Source: Foetidibacter luteolus (GTDB lineage Bacteria > Bacteroidota > Bacteroidia > Chitinophagales > Chitinophagaceae). From it: a DNA stretch of 64,000 bases. Position 1 is the stretch's first letter; every line of letters begins with the position of its first letter. Made by a program: the position numbers and the translations under genes. The notes beneath the pieces are model-generated. The model did not search any database. It saw only the letters and a program-made list of their open reading frames with translations, and had not been told where the DNA came from. Location of the stretch: NCBI RefSeq assembly GCF_009650435.1, contig NZ_VVIP01000043.1:186001-250000 (forward strand), written 5' to 3'. Shown piece after piece: positions 52,144 to 60,085 of the stretch.

Positions 52144-53082
52144 ATGGAAAACAGGATACAAGGCATACACCACATTACGGCGATAGCCGGAGATGCCAAA
52201 CGCAATTTTGATTTTTACACAAAAACAATGGGCCTGCGGTTTATAAAAAGAACCGTAAATTTTGATGACCCGCAAACCTATCACTTCTACTTTGGAGATG
52301 AGCAGGGTACACCGGGCAGTATATTAACTTTCTTTCCCTGGGGCAGTGCTGTTAGGCAGGGGCGGCGTGGGGCCGGAATGGCAACCGAAATTGGTTATTC
52401 TGTTCCGGAAGGCAGCCTCGATTTTTGGGTAAAACGTTTTGAAGATCATAACGTTATATACAACAAGCCTGCTGAAAAATTCGGCGAAAAATACCTTACT
52501 TTTCTTGACCCCGATGGGCTTAAGCTGGAATTGATTGTACCTTCTTCCACAGACGAGAGAAAGCCTTTCGAAAGCGGCGACGTTACTGCCGGTGTTGCTA
52601 CCCGTGGTTTTTATAACAGCACGCTTACATTAAACAATATAGAAGGTACAGCCCGTGTACTAACAGATATTTTCGGGTATAAGCAAATAGCTAAAGAAGG
52701 CAACCGCTTCAGGTATGCTACAGATGCTATAGGTACAGCTAATATTATAGACCTTGTTGAATTGCCCACGGAGCAGCGCGGTTTAGGTGCTAACGGTACT
52801 ATTCACCACGTAGCTTTCAGGGTTAAGGATGATGCGGCACAAATGGATATCCGTAAGAAGATTGTTGAGGCTGGTTTAAATATCACGCCGCAGATTGACC
52901 GTAATTATTTTCATTCCTTATACTTCAGGGAACCCGGCGGTGTGTTATTTGAAATAGCTACCGATAACCCTGGTTTTACGGTTGATGAACCATTGGAAGA
53001 ATTGGGCAAAAACCTTAAGCTTCCTGCACAGTACGAGCCTATGCGTAAAAAGATTGAAGCTCATCTTGCTCCGCTGGACTAA
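52144..53082 (+). CDS. Ring-cleaving dioxygenase (glyoxalase/VOC superfamily)
   Basis: 312 residues with two vicinal-oxygen-chelate modules: GIHHITAIAGDAKRNFDFYTKTMGLRFIKRTVNFDDPQTYHFYFGDEQGTPGSILTFFPWG, and IHHVAFRVKDDAAQMDIRKKI, with metal histidines and a late glutamate (GVLFEIATD). This resembles MhqO/YdfO proteins which cleave hydroquinone-type rings. It is followed by an esterase gene; the two are a conserved pair in several bacteria. Confidence 0.9.
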   Translation: MENRIQGIHHITAIAGDAKRNFDFYTKTMGLRFIKRTVNFDDPQTYHFYFGDEQGTPGSILTFFPWGSAVRQGRRGAGMATEIGYSVPEGSLDFWVKRFEDHNVIYNKPAEKFGEKYLTFLDPDGLKLELIVPSSTDERKPFESGDVTAGVATRGFYNSTLTLNNIEGTARVLTDIFGYKQIAKEGNRFRYATDAIGTANIIDLVELPTEQRGLGANGTIHHVAFRVKDDAAQMDIRKKIVEAGLNITPQIDRNYFHSLYFREPGGVLFEIATDNPGFTVDEPLEELGKNLKLPAQYEPMRKKIEAHLAPLD

Positions 53083-53100
53083 GAAATGAATTTTGTACTT

Positions 53101-53160
53101 AGCTGGGTTACTACTATGAGGCTTTGGTTGTGTCACTCACTTGTACGCTTTGTCCGCTAC
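53101..53160 (-). repeat. Interspersed repeat family A, copy 13 (GTGACACAA core)
   Basis: On the minus strand: GGACAAAGC, GTACAAGTGAGTGACACAA, CCAAAGCCTCATAGTAG. It lies between the dioxygenase and esterase genes, in the middle of what would otherwise be a simple operon. Confidence 0.75.
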
Positions 53161-53212
53161 TCCACATTGTGTAGCGGGCTTAGTATTTACCTAACTTAAA
53201 AATTATAAAATA

Positions 53213-53857
53213 ATGAACTACCAGGATTTAAAATACATATACAAACCGTCTGGAAAAAACGGAGCATACACGCTGTTGTTGTTGCACGGCACCGGTGGAG
53301 ATGAAACCGATTTGTTACCGCTTGCAGAAAAGTTTGGAAGCGATTTGAATGTATTGAGCCTTCGCGGCAATGTGCTGGAATCAGGAATGCCGCGTTTTTT
53401 CAAGCGGCTGGGTATGGGCATCTTTGATGAACAGGACTTGGCTTTCCGTACGCATGAGATGGTGGCCTTTATTAGAAAACTTGCCACTAAAGAAAATTTT
53501 GATGCACATAAAGTAATTGCACTTGGTTACTCCAACGGGGCTAATATTGCCGGCAGCACATTGGTGATGTACCCTGATTTTTTTGCAGGAGCAGTTTTGT
53601 ACAGGCCTATGCAGCCGTTCAAAAAGATGCCTGAAGTTAGCAGTCAATCACATGCGCCGGTTTTTATGAGCAACGGCTCTATGGACCCAACCATACAGCC
53701 TGGCGCAACAGAAAAATATATTGAATGGGTAAAGCAATCTGGGTATGATGTGGAAGCGTATGAAGTGCGTACCGGGCACGGACTTACGCAACAGGATCTT
53801 CAGTTATCGGTACAATGGTTTCAGAAGAATTTTAATACAGTTAAAGCCGCTGGTTAG
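53213..53857 (+). CDS. Alpha/beta-hydrolase, MhqD-type carboxylesterase
   Basis: 214 residues. LLLLHGTGGDETDLLPLAEKF begins the fold; the nucleophile is in ALGYSNGANIAG (G-x-S-N-G), Asp in SNGSMDPTIQPG and His in RTGHGLTQQDLQ, a complete triad. Phospholipase/carboxylesterase proteins of this type (MhqD) occur with ring-cleaving dioxygenases in quinone detoxification. It is 130 bases after the dioxygenase gene, separated by a family A repeat. Confidence 0.88.
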   Translation: MNYQDLKYIYKPSGKNGAYTLLLLHGTGGDETDLLPLAEKFGSDLNVLSLRGNVLESGMPRFFKRLGMGIFDEQDLAFRTHEMVAFIRKLATKENFDAHKVIALGYSNGANIAGSTLVMYPDFFAGAVLYRPMQPFKKMPEVSSQSHAPVFMSNGSMDPTIQPGATEKYIEWVKQSGYDVEAYEVRTGHGLTQQDLQLSVQWFQKNFNTVKAAG

Positions 53858-53929
53858 CGGCATTTTCTTTTATACTTAGATCAGATACAGGGGGATAAAT
53901 TAGTGATGTGGATGATTAGCTGAGTAATG

Positions 53930-53995
53930 AACAAAGCGTAAAAGAGTGCGACGCAACAATGCTTCATAGTACCTATGTAGCTGGGCTAAAAAAAA
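53930..53995 (+). repeat. Interspersed repeat family A, copy 14 (GCGACGCAA core)
   Basis: AAAAGAGTGCGACGCAAC, AATGCTTCATAGTACC, TGGGCTAAAAAAAA (diverged ending). It lies between the convergent esterase and mnmG genes. Confidence 0.7.
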
Positions 53996-54034
53996 TTCAG
54001 GCCTTTTTATCCGTTGCTTACTATACAATATCGT

Positions 54035-55903
54035 TTACCGTCCCATATAAACCATTAGTATTTGTACATCACTTGGGTTAACGCCGCTTATCCTGCTTGC
54101 CTGGCCAAGTGTTCTTGGTTTAATGCGTTTAAATTTTTGCAAGGCTTCATTGCTTAGGGCGGCAATACCATCATAATTAAAACTGTCAGGAATTACCAGG
54201 TTTTCCATTTGCGCCATTCGTTCAACCAGTTCCTGCTCTTTTTCTATGTAGCGTTCATATTTTACCTGTATTTCTGTTTGCTCCAGGTCGTCATTACTGT
54301 ACTGCTGTAAGACAGAATTTAATGAAGCAACAGATGCGGACAAATCTTTGAGGTTAAGGTTAGGGCGCAGCAAAATCTTGGCAGCCTTTTGTTTCTCGGA
54401 AATGGCTGAAGAGCCGATACTTTCAAGGAATGGGTTTACTTCGGCCGGCTCCAGGAACAGGCTATTCAATTTCTGCCTGATTATTTCTACGTTTTTCCTT
54501 TTGTCAATTACCTGCTGCATCCTTTGCTGGCTGGCCAATCCAAGACGGAAGCTTAGCTCAGTAAGCCGCAGGTCTGCATTATCCTGGCGAAGTAGTGTTC
54601 TGTATTCTGCACGGCTGGTAAACATCCGGTAAGGTTCATCCGTACCCTTGCTGATGAGGTCGTCTATCAGTACGCCTATATATGCGTCGTTACGTTTCAG
54701 AACAAAAGGTTCAAGATTCCAGGCTTTTTGGTGAGCGTTAATGCCCGCCATCAAACCCTGGCAGGCAGCTTCTTCGTAACCGGTAGTTCCATTTATCTGC
54801 CCGGCAAAAAACAGGTTGCCCAGCAACTTAGTTTCCAGGGAATATGTAAGCTGTGTTGGTGGAAAGTAATCATATTCAATAGCGTAGCCCGGTCTGAACA
54901 TCCTGGCATTCTCAAAACCCGGAATTTTACGAAGTGCTTCGTATTGAGTGTCTTCAGGCAAAGAAGTTGAGAAACCATTTACATATATCTCCACTGTATT
55001 GAATCCCTCCGGTTCCACAAAAATCTGGTGCCTATCCCTTTCGGCAAAGCGGTTTATTTTATCTTCTATGCTGGGGCAATATCTTGGGCCAACGCCTTCA
55101 ATGCGCCCGGTAAACATGGGGCTTCTGTCAAAGCCGGTTTTTAAAATATCGTGTACCTGTTGGTTTGTATAGGTGATAAAACAGCTTCTTTGTTGTGCGG
55201 CGGTAATCTTTGGTACGTCCAGGTAAGAAAAGCCGGTTATTTCCTCATCTCCTTTTTGCTCTTCCATTTTGCTGTAGTCAAGGCTTCTGCCATCAACCCT
55301 TGGGGGAGTACCCGTTTTCAACCGGTCACTTTCAAAGCCCAGCTCAACCAGTTGTTCTGTAATACCAGTGGCCGCAGTTTCCGCAACACGCCCACCACCA
55401 AATCTCTTCTCGCCAATATGTATGATTCCGTTTAAAAAAGTGCCACTGGTAATTACCACAGATTTGCTTTTTATTTCATGCCCCAGTCCCGTAACTACAC
55501 CACAAACGCGGTTGTCTTTAACGATAAGGGATTTAACCATGTCCTGGTAAAAATCAACATTGGGTGTTTGCTCCAACATTTCCCGCCAGGTGGAGGCAAA
55601 GAGCATGCGGTCGTTTTGAGAGCGGGGGCTCCACATAGCCGGTCCCTTACTGCGGTTAAGCATCCTGAACTGTATCATGCTTTTGTCTGATACAATTCCG
55701 CTATAACCACCCATCGCATCTATCTCACGAACAATCTGGCCTTTGGCAATGCCACCCATGGCCGGGTTACAACTCATTTGGCCGATTGTCTGCATATTCA
55801 TGGTAATAAGTAAAACCTTACTGCCCATGTTAGCTGCCGCTGCTGCTGCTTCAGACCCTGCATGGCCTGCACCTGCTACTATTACATCGTATTCCGGAAA
55901 CAT
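54035..55903 (-). CDS. mnmG: tRNA uridine 5-carboxymethylaminomethyl modification enzyme MnmG (GidA)
   Basis: 622 residues, full length. FAD-binding GAGHAGSEAAAAAANMG, CNPAMGGIAKGQIVREIDAMGG, FRMLNRSKGPAMWSPRSQ, SGTFLNGIIHIGE, GTPPRVDGR, FFAGQINGTTGYEEAACQGLMAGINA, and the C-terminal helical domain (RISGVNPSDVQILMVYM). With MnmE it installs the cmnm5 group at U34 of several tRNAs. It is often found near the replication origin in bacteria. It has a promoter box 5 bases before its start codon. Confidence 0.97.
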   Translation of the reverse strand: MFPEYDVIVAGAGHAGSEAAAAAANMGSKVLLITMNMQTIGQMSCNPAMGGIAKGQIVREIDAMGGYSGIVSDKSMIQFRMLNRSKGPAMWSPRSQNDRMLFASTWREMLEQTPNVDFYQDMVKSLIVKDNRVCGVVTGLGHEIKSKSVVITSGTFLNGIIHIGEKRFGGGRVAETAATGITEQLVELGFESDRLKTGTPPRVDGRSLDYSKMEEQKGDEEITGFSYLDVPKITAAQQRSCFITYTNQQVHDILKTGFDRSPMFTGRIEGVGPRYCPSIEDKINRFAERDRHQIFVEPEGFNTVEIYVNGFSTSLPEDTQYEALRKIPGFENARMFRPGYAIEYDYFPPTQLTYSLETKLLGNLFFAGQINGTTGYEEAACQGLMAGINAHQKAWNLEPFVLKRNDAYIGVLIDDLISKGTDEPYRMFTSRAEYRTLLRQDNADLRLTELSFRLGLASQQRMQQVIDKRKNVEIIRQKLNSLFLEPAEVNPFLESIGSSAISEKQKAAKILLRPNLNLKDLSASVASLNSVLQQYSNDDLEQTEIQVKYERYIEKEQELVERMAQMENLVIPDSFNYDGIAALSNEALQKFKRIKPRTLGQASRISGVNPSDVQILMVYMGR

Positions 55904-55908
55904 AGCTG

Positions 55909-55916
55909 CAAAGATA
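55909..55916 (-). promoter_or_regulatory. -7 box directly before mnmG (minus strand)
   Basis: On the minus strand TATCTTTG, matching TAnnTTTG, ending 5 bases before the mnmG ATG. A start site 4-7 bases downstream of the box would make the mRNA leaderless or nearly so. Confidence 0.5.
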
Positions 55917-56060
55917 GTTTTAAGGTTGTTGAAAAAGAGTTGAAGTTTGGATCGTGTAAGAAGTAGTAATAATAAGTCAGAATCAACCAGAGGTTAACGT
56001 GGAATTTATGCGTTTTTGTAGTCCTAAGATAGCAAGGTGTTATATTAGGCCTTGAGGTGC

Positions 56061-56675
56061 TCAACCTCCAAACCTTTTGAAAAGCGCTTTTTCAGCCAGT
56101 ACTTCATTCAGGGATACGCCTTCATTTAGTTTGGAAAATTCATAGGGCGTGAAATCCTGTGTTGCATCCAGGTATGTTTTATTGTTCAGCAAAAATTGTT
56201 CAAGTCTGTTACTGCTGGATAATTGGGCCGCTTCAACTTCTTCAATTTTCTTCACCATCTTAAGACAAACGTAAAAGCCGGTGCTGTTATATACTTTCAT
56301 AAAGTACGCTTTGGCGCTGATGGCATCAACCTGCTGGAGAGGGTTTTTGTTTTCCTCCAGCTTCTCCACTCGGATATTTATGAAATTCCAGCATAACTGG
56401 AGGTCATCATTGTTGCTGAAGTCGAAATAGTTTAACGGGACAACGTGTTCAAACTGCCAGGCAGTTGAGAAATTATCCCATGTAAGTGTTTCGTCAAATT
56501 GGGAGGAGATCCAGTTTCGCATGGTATCCACATCCAGGCCAAAGTAAACCGCATAGGAAGACGCTTTATTTTTCTCCAATACATAGCGCCTCAAGGCTAT
56601 CTGCCACTTTCGCTTTTCCCTGAATTTGATAAGTGTTTCTGTTACTTCTGTTTTAGCTGTCCAACGTTTTCGCAT
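56061..56675 (-). CDS. Possible HNH-like protein of unknown function
   Basis: 204 residues from ATG 56675. It contains WQFEHVVPLNYFDFSNNDDLQLCWNFINIRVEKLEENKNP, in which H77 (EHVVPL), the aromatic-rich turn and the two asparagines resemble the HNH endonuclease outline (the usual I-D-H-I-x-P-L... N-L-x-x-x-x... N). The usual aspartate before the catalytic histidine is glutamate here. The N-terminal part (RKRWTAKTEVTETLIKFREKRKW) is basic. It lies downstream of nothing recognisable, upstream of mnmG on the same strand. The fold assignment is a guess from the pattern; the function is unknown. Confidence 0.45.
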   Translation of the reverse strand: MRKRWTAKTEVTETLIKFREKRKWQIALRRYVLEKNKASSYAVYFGLDVDTMRNWISSQFDETLTWDNFSTAWQFEHVVPLNYFDFSNNDDLQLCWNFINIRVEKLEENKNPLQQVDAISAKAYFMKVYNSTGFYVCLKMVKKIEEVEAAQLSSSNRLEQFLLNNKTYLDATQDFTPYEFSKLNEGVSLNEVLAEKALFKRFGG

Positions 56676-56688
56676 TACCAAAAATACT

Positions 56689-56721
56689 GTTTCTTAAAGA
56701 AACTGTGTTTCGTGGAACCTG
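56689..56721. repeat. Local repeat D, copy 1 (palindrome plus parS-like half)
   Basis: GTTTCTTAAAGAAAC followed by TGTGTTTCGTGGAACCTG. Copy 2 at 57262-57294 matches in 28 or so of 33 positions, same orientation. The second half resembles a parS site lacking two bases (TGTTTC--GTGGAAC). The gap between the two copies has no convincing gene. Confidence 0.55.
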
Positions 56722-56936
56722 AATAGGAAGTTGAGATTAAACGAGGTGATGGAGCCTTAAAACGAAATTTAATGCTGCATTTCATAGCTTACTGCTTACC
56801 GTTTCAAACAAATTACCTCTGTGTTTGGGAGCGAGTGTTAATTGGAAAGTGGTATATCAAAGTCGTTTAGTTACGAGAGTAATGGAGGTTGCAGCCTGCC
56901 GAAACCGTTATTTATCACTAGGTTTTCACACATCCG

Positions 56937-56962
56937 CCTTTGACAAGCTCAGGCTGACATCT
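56937..56962 (+). repeat. Short dispersed repeat, TTTGACAAGCTCAGGCTGAC type
   Basis: CCTTTGACAAGCTCAGGCTG followed by ACATC matches a short repeat wording (cttcgacaagctcaggctgaca) that I know from many bacterial genomes. Only one copy was noticed in this window. It sits in the 620-base gene-free gap between 56676 and 57294. Confidence 0.5.
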
Positions 56963-57261
56963 TTAACTTATGGACATTGACTGTAGGTAAACGCCGCTTG
57001 CTAAGAACCATGCTCAGATTTGCCGGGTTGAAGTTATGTTATGACCCGTACAGTTCACGTATATGCCTACATATGCTACGGCTTAACCGTAAGCTTAAAA
57101 GAGGAAGAACAATACGTATTAAGCAAATATTGTTCGGAAGCTTGCGGACACCCTTAATTGTTAGAATGGAGAACATTTTCCTTGCTTTTGGTTTACACAG
57201 TTTACCATTGATATACACCGGGGAGCATGGTAAGAGGTAAGGCTTTTTGTGAAACTACAAT

Positions 57262-57294
57262 GTTTCTCAAAGAAACTGTGATACGTGAAACCTG
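57262..57294. repeat. Local repeat D, copy 2 (palindrome plus parS-like half)
   Basis: GTTTCTCAAAGAAAC followed by TGTGATACGTGAAACCTG, ending at the stop codon of ybeY. The half ACGTGAAAC equals the right half of the parS consensus. Paired with copy 1 at 56689. Confidence 0.55.
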
Positions 57295-57735
57295 TTAGCT
57301 GTTCTTTTTTAGATAAGTTGAAATATAATATTCTTCCTTGGCCCTCATAACTGTAGTTTGTTGTTTGGTTTTGTCTTTATAACCACATAAGTGTAGTGCC
57401 CCATGGAATATTACCCTTAACATCTCTTCTTTAAAGGGTATGTTCAATTGTTTGGCATTGTCCCATACCCTATCTACACTTATATATATTTCAGCGTTTA
57501 TTTCCCGCTTTTTTGGTTCGGATAGGTCAAAAGTGATGATATCAGTGTAATAATCATGCTGTAAAAAAGATTGATTTATGCCTAACAGGTAGTTATCAGA
57601 GCAAAAGATATAAGTTAATTGGTCTAAAGGTTTGCCTTCATTCTCGAAAAGCCATTCTATATGGGTCTTGATACCCTGCTTACCTGTTACCCTTAGTGTC
57701 CTGTCTGCGTAGTTAAACCTTACAAGTTTTGACAT
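57295..57735 (-). CDS. ybeY: Endoribonuclease YbeY (16S rRNA maturation)
   Basis: 146 residues. Motif HGALHLCGYKDKTKQQTTVMRAKEEYY provides two metal histidines; the third position of the classical HxxxHxxxxxH is Asp here, which I recall as usual in Bacteroidota. ITFDLSEPKKREINAEIYISVDRVWDNAKQLN is a family block. YbeY takes part in 16S rRNA 3'-end processing and ribosome quality control. Minus strand, divergent from the FeoA gene. Confidence 0.92.
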   Translation of the reverse strand: MSKLVRFNYADRTLRVTGKQGIKTHIEWLFENEGKPLDQLTYIFCSDNYLLGINQSFLQHDYYTDIITFDLSEPKKREINAEIYISVDRVWDNAKQLNIPFKEEMLRVIFHGALHLCGYKDKTKQQTTVMRAKEEYYISTYLKKNS

Positions 57736-57811
57736 GTTATTCGCTTTTCGCTTCCAAAATTCGTAACAAAATACTAACGAGGCTGTTTACATTTGCTGAT
57801 AATTGTGGTTT

Positions 57812-58039
57812 ATGAAAAAACTATCAGATTTAGGCATTGGCAGAAAGGCGATTATCAGGGAGTTTCAGAAAGACGACATTTTTATAAAACTGATGGAAAT
57901 GGGGTGTATCCCAGGAGAAGTTATCCGGATTGACCAGGTAGCCCCGCTTGGCGACCCTATCTGTATTTCTGTTGCAGGCTACAGCCTTAGCCTTAGAGTG
58001 AATGAAGCTGAGCAAATACTGGTAGAAGAATTAGCATAA
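57812..58039 (+). CDS. FeoA-domain protein
   Basis: 75 residues from ATG 57812. The SH3-like FeoA fold: LSDLGIGRKAIIREFQKDDIFIKLMEMGCIPGEVIRIDQVAPLGDPICISVAGYSLSLRVNEAEQILVEEL. FeoA assists the ferrous-iron transporter FeoB, but no feoB follows, so it may act with a FeoB elsewhere or as a separate protein. Its stop codon overlaps the ATG of the nadD gene by one base (TAATG). Confidence 0.88.
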   Translation: MKKLSDLGIGRKAIIREFQKDDIFIKLMEMGCIPGEVIRIDQVAPLGDPICISVAGYSLSLRVNEAEQILVEELA

Positions 58040-58047
58040 TGCTGCTT

Positions 58048-58617
58048 ATGAAAATAGGTTTATACTTTGGCTCTTTTAACCCTGTACACATTGGTCACCT
58101 GATCATTGCTAACCATATTGCCAGTAATTGCGATATTCAGCAGGTTTGGTTCGTGGTTTCGCCTCAAAATCCTTTCAAACATTCATCCTCACTCCTTAAT
58201 GAATACCAGCGCCTGCACCTGGTAAACCTGGCCATAGGAGACAATACCCAGCTAAAAGCCTCTGATATCGAGTTCCGCCTGCCTAAGCCTTCCTATACTA
58301 TTGACACGCTGGCCCATTTAAAGGAAAAATACCCTTCTCACCAGTTCAGTATTGTGATGGGCTCAGACAGTTTTCAAAATCTCGACAAATGGAAAAATGC
58401 TGATGCTCTTAAACGGGAATATGATTTTATCATTTACCAGCGTCCATCTTTTAAAATAATTATTGACCCTTCTGTAAGGGCCTCGGTAGTAGATGCGCCT
58501 TTACTGGAGATATCGGCTACTAAAATCAGAGAGCTGATTAAGCAAAAAAAGTCAATTCAGTATCTTGTACCGGACATGGTGAGAAAGGAAATAGAAAGCA
58601 ACAATTACTATCGGTGA
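58048..58617 (+). CDS. nadD: Nicotinate-nucleotide adenylyltransferase
   Basis: 189 residues from ATG 58048 (an ATG three codons earlier overlaps the feoA stop). The nucleotidyltransferase motif is GLYFGSFNPVHIGHLIIANHI, followed by DSFQNLDKWKN and the ISATKIRELI signature (the ISSTxxR motif of NadD). It converts NaMN plus ATP to NaAD. It completes an NAD-related theme with nadA and the nadR-like gene, though the loci are scattered. Confidence 0.93.
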   Translation: MKIGLYFGSFNPVHIGHLIIANHIASNCDIQQVWFVVSPQNPFKHSSSLLNEYQRLHLVNLAIGDNTQLKASDIEFRLPKPSYTIDTLAHLKEKYPSHQFSIVMGSDSFQNLDKWKNADALKREYDFIIYQRPSFKIIIDPSVRASVVDAPLLEISATKIRELIKQKKSIQYLVPDMVRKEIESNNYYR

Positions 58618-58674
58618 TGTGGCGGACGGATGGGCTACCGGTTTGCAACTATTGATCCTGGCTGGTAAGAAAAG

Positions 58675-58755
58675 CTGAATAGCGAACTCAAAAGTAAAAG
58701 AGTGCGACGCAAGGGACGTTTCATAGTAGTTCTCCTGCTGGGCCCATAAAAAATC
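58675..58755 (+). repeat. Interspersed repeat family A, copy 15 (GCGACGCAA core)
   Basis: GAATAGCGAAC, AAAAGAGTGCGACGCAAG, GGACGTTTCATAGTAG, CCTGCTGGGCCCATAAAA. It lies between the convergent nadD and chrA genes. Confidence 0.75.
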
Positions 58756-58771
58756 CATTTATTTTCTGAAT

Positions 58772-60025
58772 CTAAATTAGCCAGCCCAGTAGTAAGCAAC
58801 CAAAAGGTATCAGCGGAGCTTTCACTTTTGTGAAAGAAAGCAATGCAAAAGTGGCCACTATTACTGCTACGTTCATGATGTGAATAGTAGAACCATCGGT
58901 AATATCCAGGGAAATATCTTTCATCAAATACAGGCAGGCGCCGGCCATAATGCCCACAACCGCGGCGTTGATACCTTCCAGCGAACGAAAGATAACTGCG
59001 TACTTTTTGAGGTTATGCCAAACCGGGAAGAAAAATAACACGAGCAAGGCACTGGGTAAAAAAATGGCAATTGAGCCAATAACACAACCAAGTAACTGTA
59101 CGGATGCAGACTTATCTTTCATTGCCATTCCACCCACAAAAGAGCCAATGGAAAATACCGGGCCGGGAATAGCCCTAACCATACCAGAACCGGTGAGAAA
59201 CTCCTGTTTGCTGATTTTCAATACATTTACGTTGGTTTGTTTTTCCTGGCGTACCTGGGGCCTAACTACATATTGTTCATACATCATCGGCATCAGCACA
59301 TCACCGCCGCCAAATACGAGGCTGCCAAAACGATAAAAGTTTTCGAAAAGATTATAAGCGCCCCTGTTTTTCCATTCCTGTTTGCGGGCAGTTTCACTGA
59401 GAAAACCAGTAATGAGAAACAATGCAAAAAACAAAACAATGTTTCCCCATTTAATCTTTTTGGGGGGCACCCCCTTTTGCGGAATGCGTTTATTACTGAA
59501 GTTGGTAACTATGCCTGCAGCAACAATAAGGCTTGGAAAAATCCACGGCGTTTTAAAAAGAAACAGCGTTAATAGCCCACAGGCTACCATAATAATACGC
59601 GTTACAATATTTTTTACTGAAAGCCTGAAAAGCCGGAATGCCGAAAAAGCAATAAAACCAACCGCCATCGGCTGTATATACTTAAAGATGCCGGTATTGA
59701 TGGAGTTTTCGTTGATATAATCCAATAAAAAAGAAAGACTGCCCATAAGGGTACATGCGGGAAGTATCCAGATTATCAATGTAAGGATAGCCAGTGGCAA
59801 CCCCCCCCTTTTATAGCCTATAAGGGTAAGTGTTTGGGTGGAAGATGCACCCGGCAGCATTTGGCAAAAGGCGTTAAAGTCAAGCAGTTCTTGTTCCGTT
59901 ACGTCTTTTCTTCTGTGTACAAATGTCTCGAACATCATGGCCAAATGTCCTTGGGGGCCGCCAAAAGCGGTTACACTATGTAAGAGAACCGCTTTTAAAA
60001 AAGGTATATGACGGAGAATATGCAG
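58772..60025 (-). CDS. Chromate transporter (ChrA family) without a usual start codon
   Basis: The body is a complete ChrA protein of about 417 residues: the first conserved block [27 protein letters not shown], then [30 protein letters not shown] and, in the second half, [19 protein letters not shown]. Members export chromate or sulfate by exchange. The FGGPQGH block lies upstream of the first TTG (59944), and between it and the in-frame stop at 60032-60034 there is no ATG, GTG or TTG in frame. CTG 60025 or ATT 60019 are the only candidates; I give 60025 as the boundary with low certainty. Confidence 0.75.
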   Translation of the reverse strand: MHILRHIPFLKAVLLHSVTAFGGPQGHLAMMFETFVHRRKDVTEQELLDFNAFCQMLPGASSTQTLTLIGYKRGGLPLAILTLIIWILPACTLMGSLSFLLDYINENSINTGIFKYIQPMAVGFIAFSAFRLFRLSVKNIVTRIIMVACGLLTLFLFKTPWIFPSLIVAAGIVTNFSNKRIPQKGVPPKKIKWGNIVLFFALFLITGFLSETARKQEWKNRGAYNLFENFYRFGSLVFGGGDVLMPMMYEQYVVRPQVRQEKQTNVNVLKISKQEFLTGSGMVRAIPGPVFSIGSFVGGMAMKDKSASVQLLGCVIGSIAIFLPSALLVLFFFPVWHNLKKYAVIFRSLEGINAAVVGIMAGACLYLMKDISLDITDGSTIHIMNVAVIVATFALLSFTKVKAPLIPFGCLLLGWLI

Positions 60026-60085
60026 GGAAAACTATTTTATAAGTTATGTTGCAGAACGCAATCTTGTCGAGTATTAATTCCGGCG

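Noticed and set aside
56977-57240. 87-codon open frame between the two 33-base repeats
   Set aside because: Arginine- and leucine-rich with no recognisable motif; no promoter box or conserved start; probably chance.
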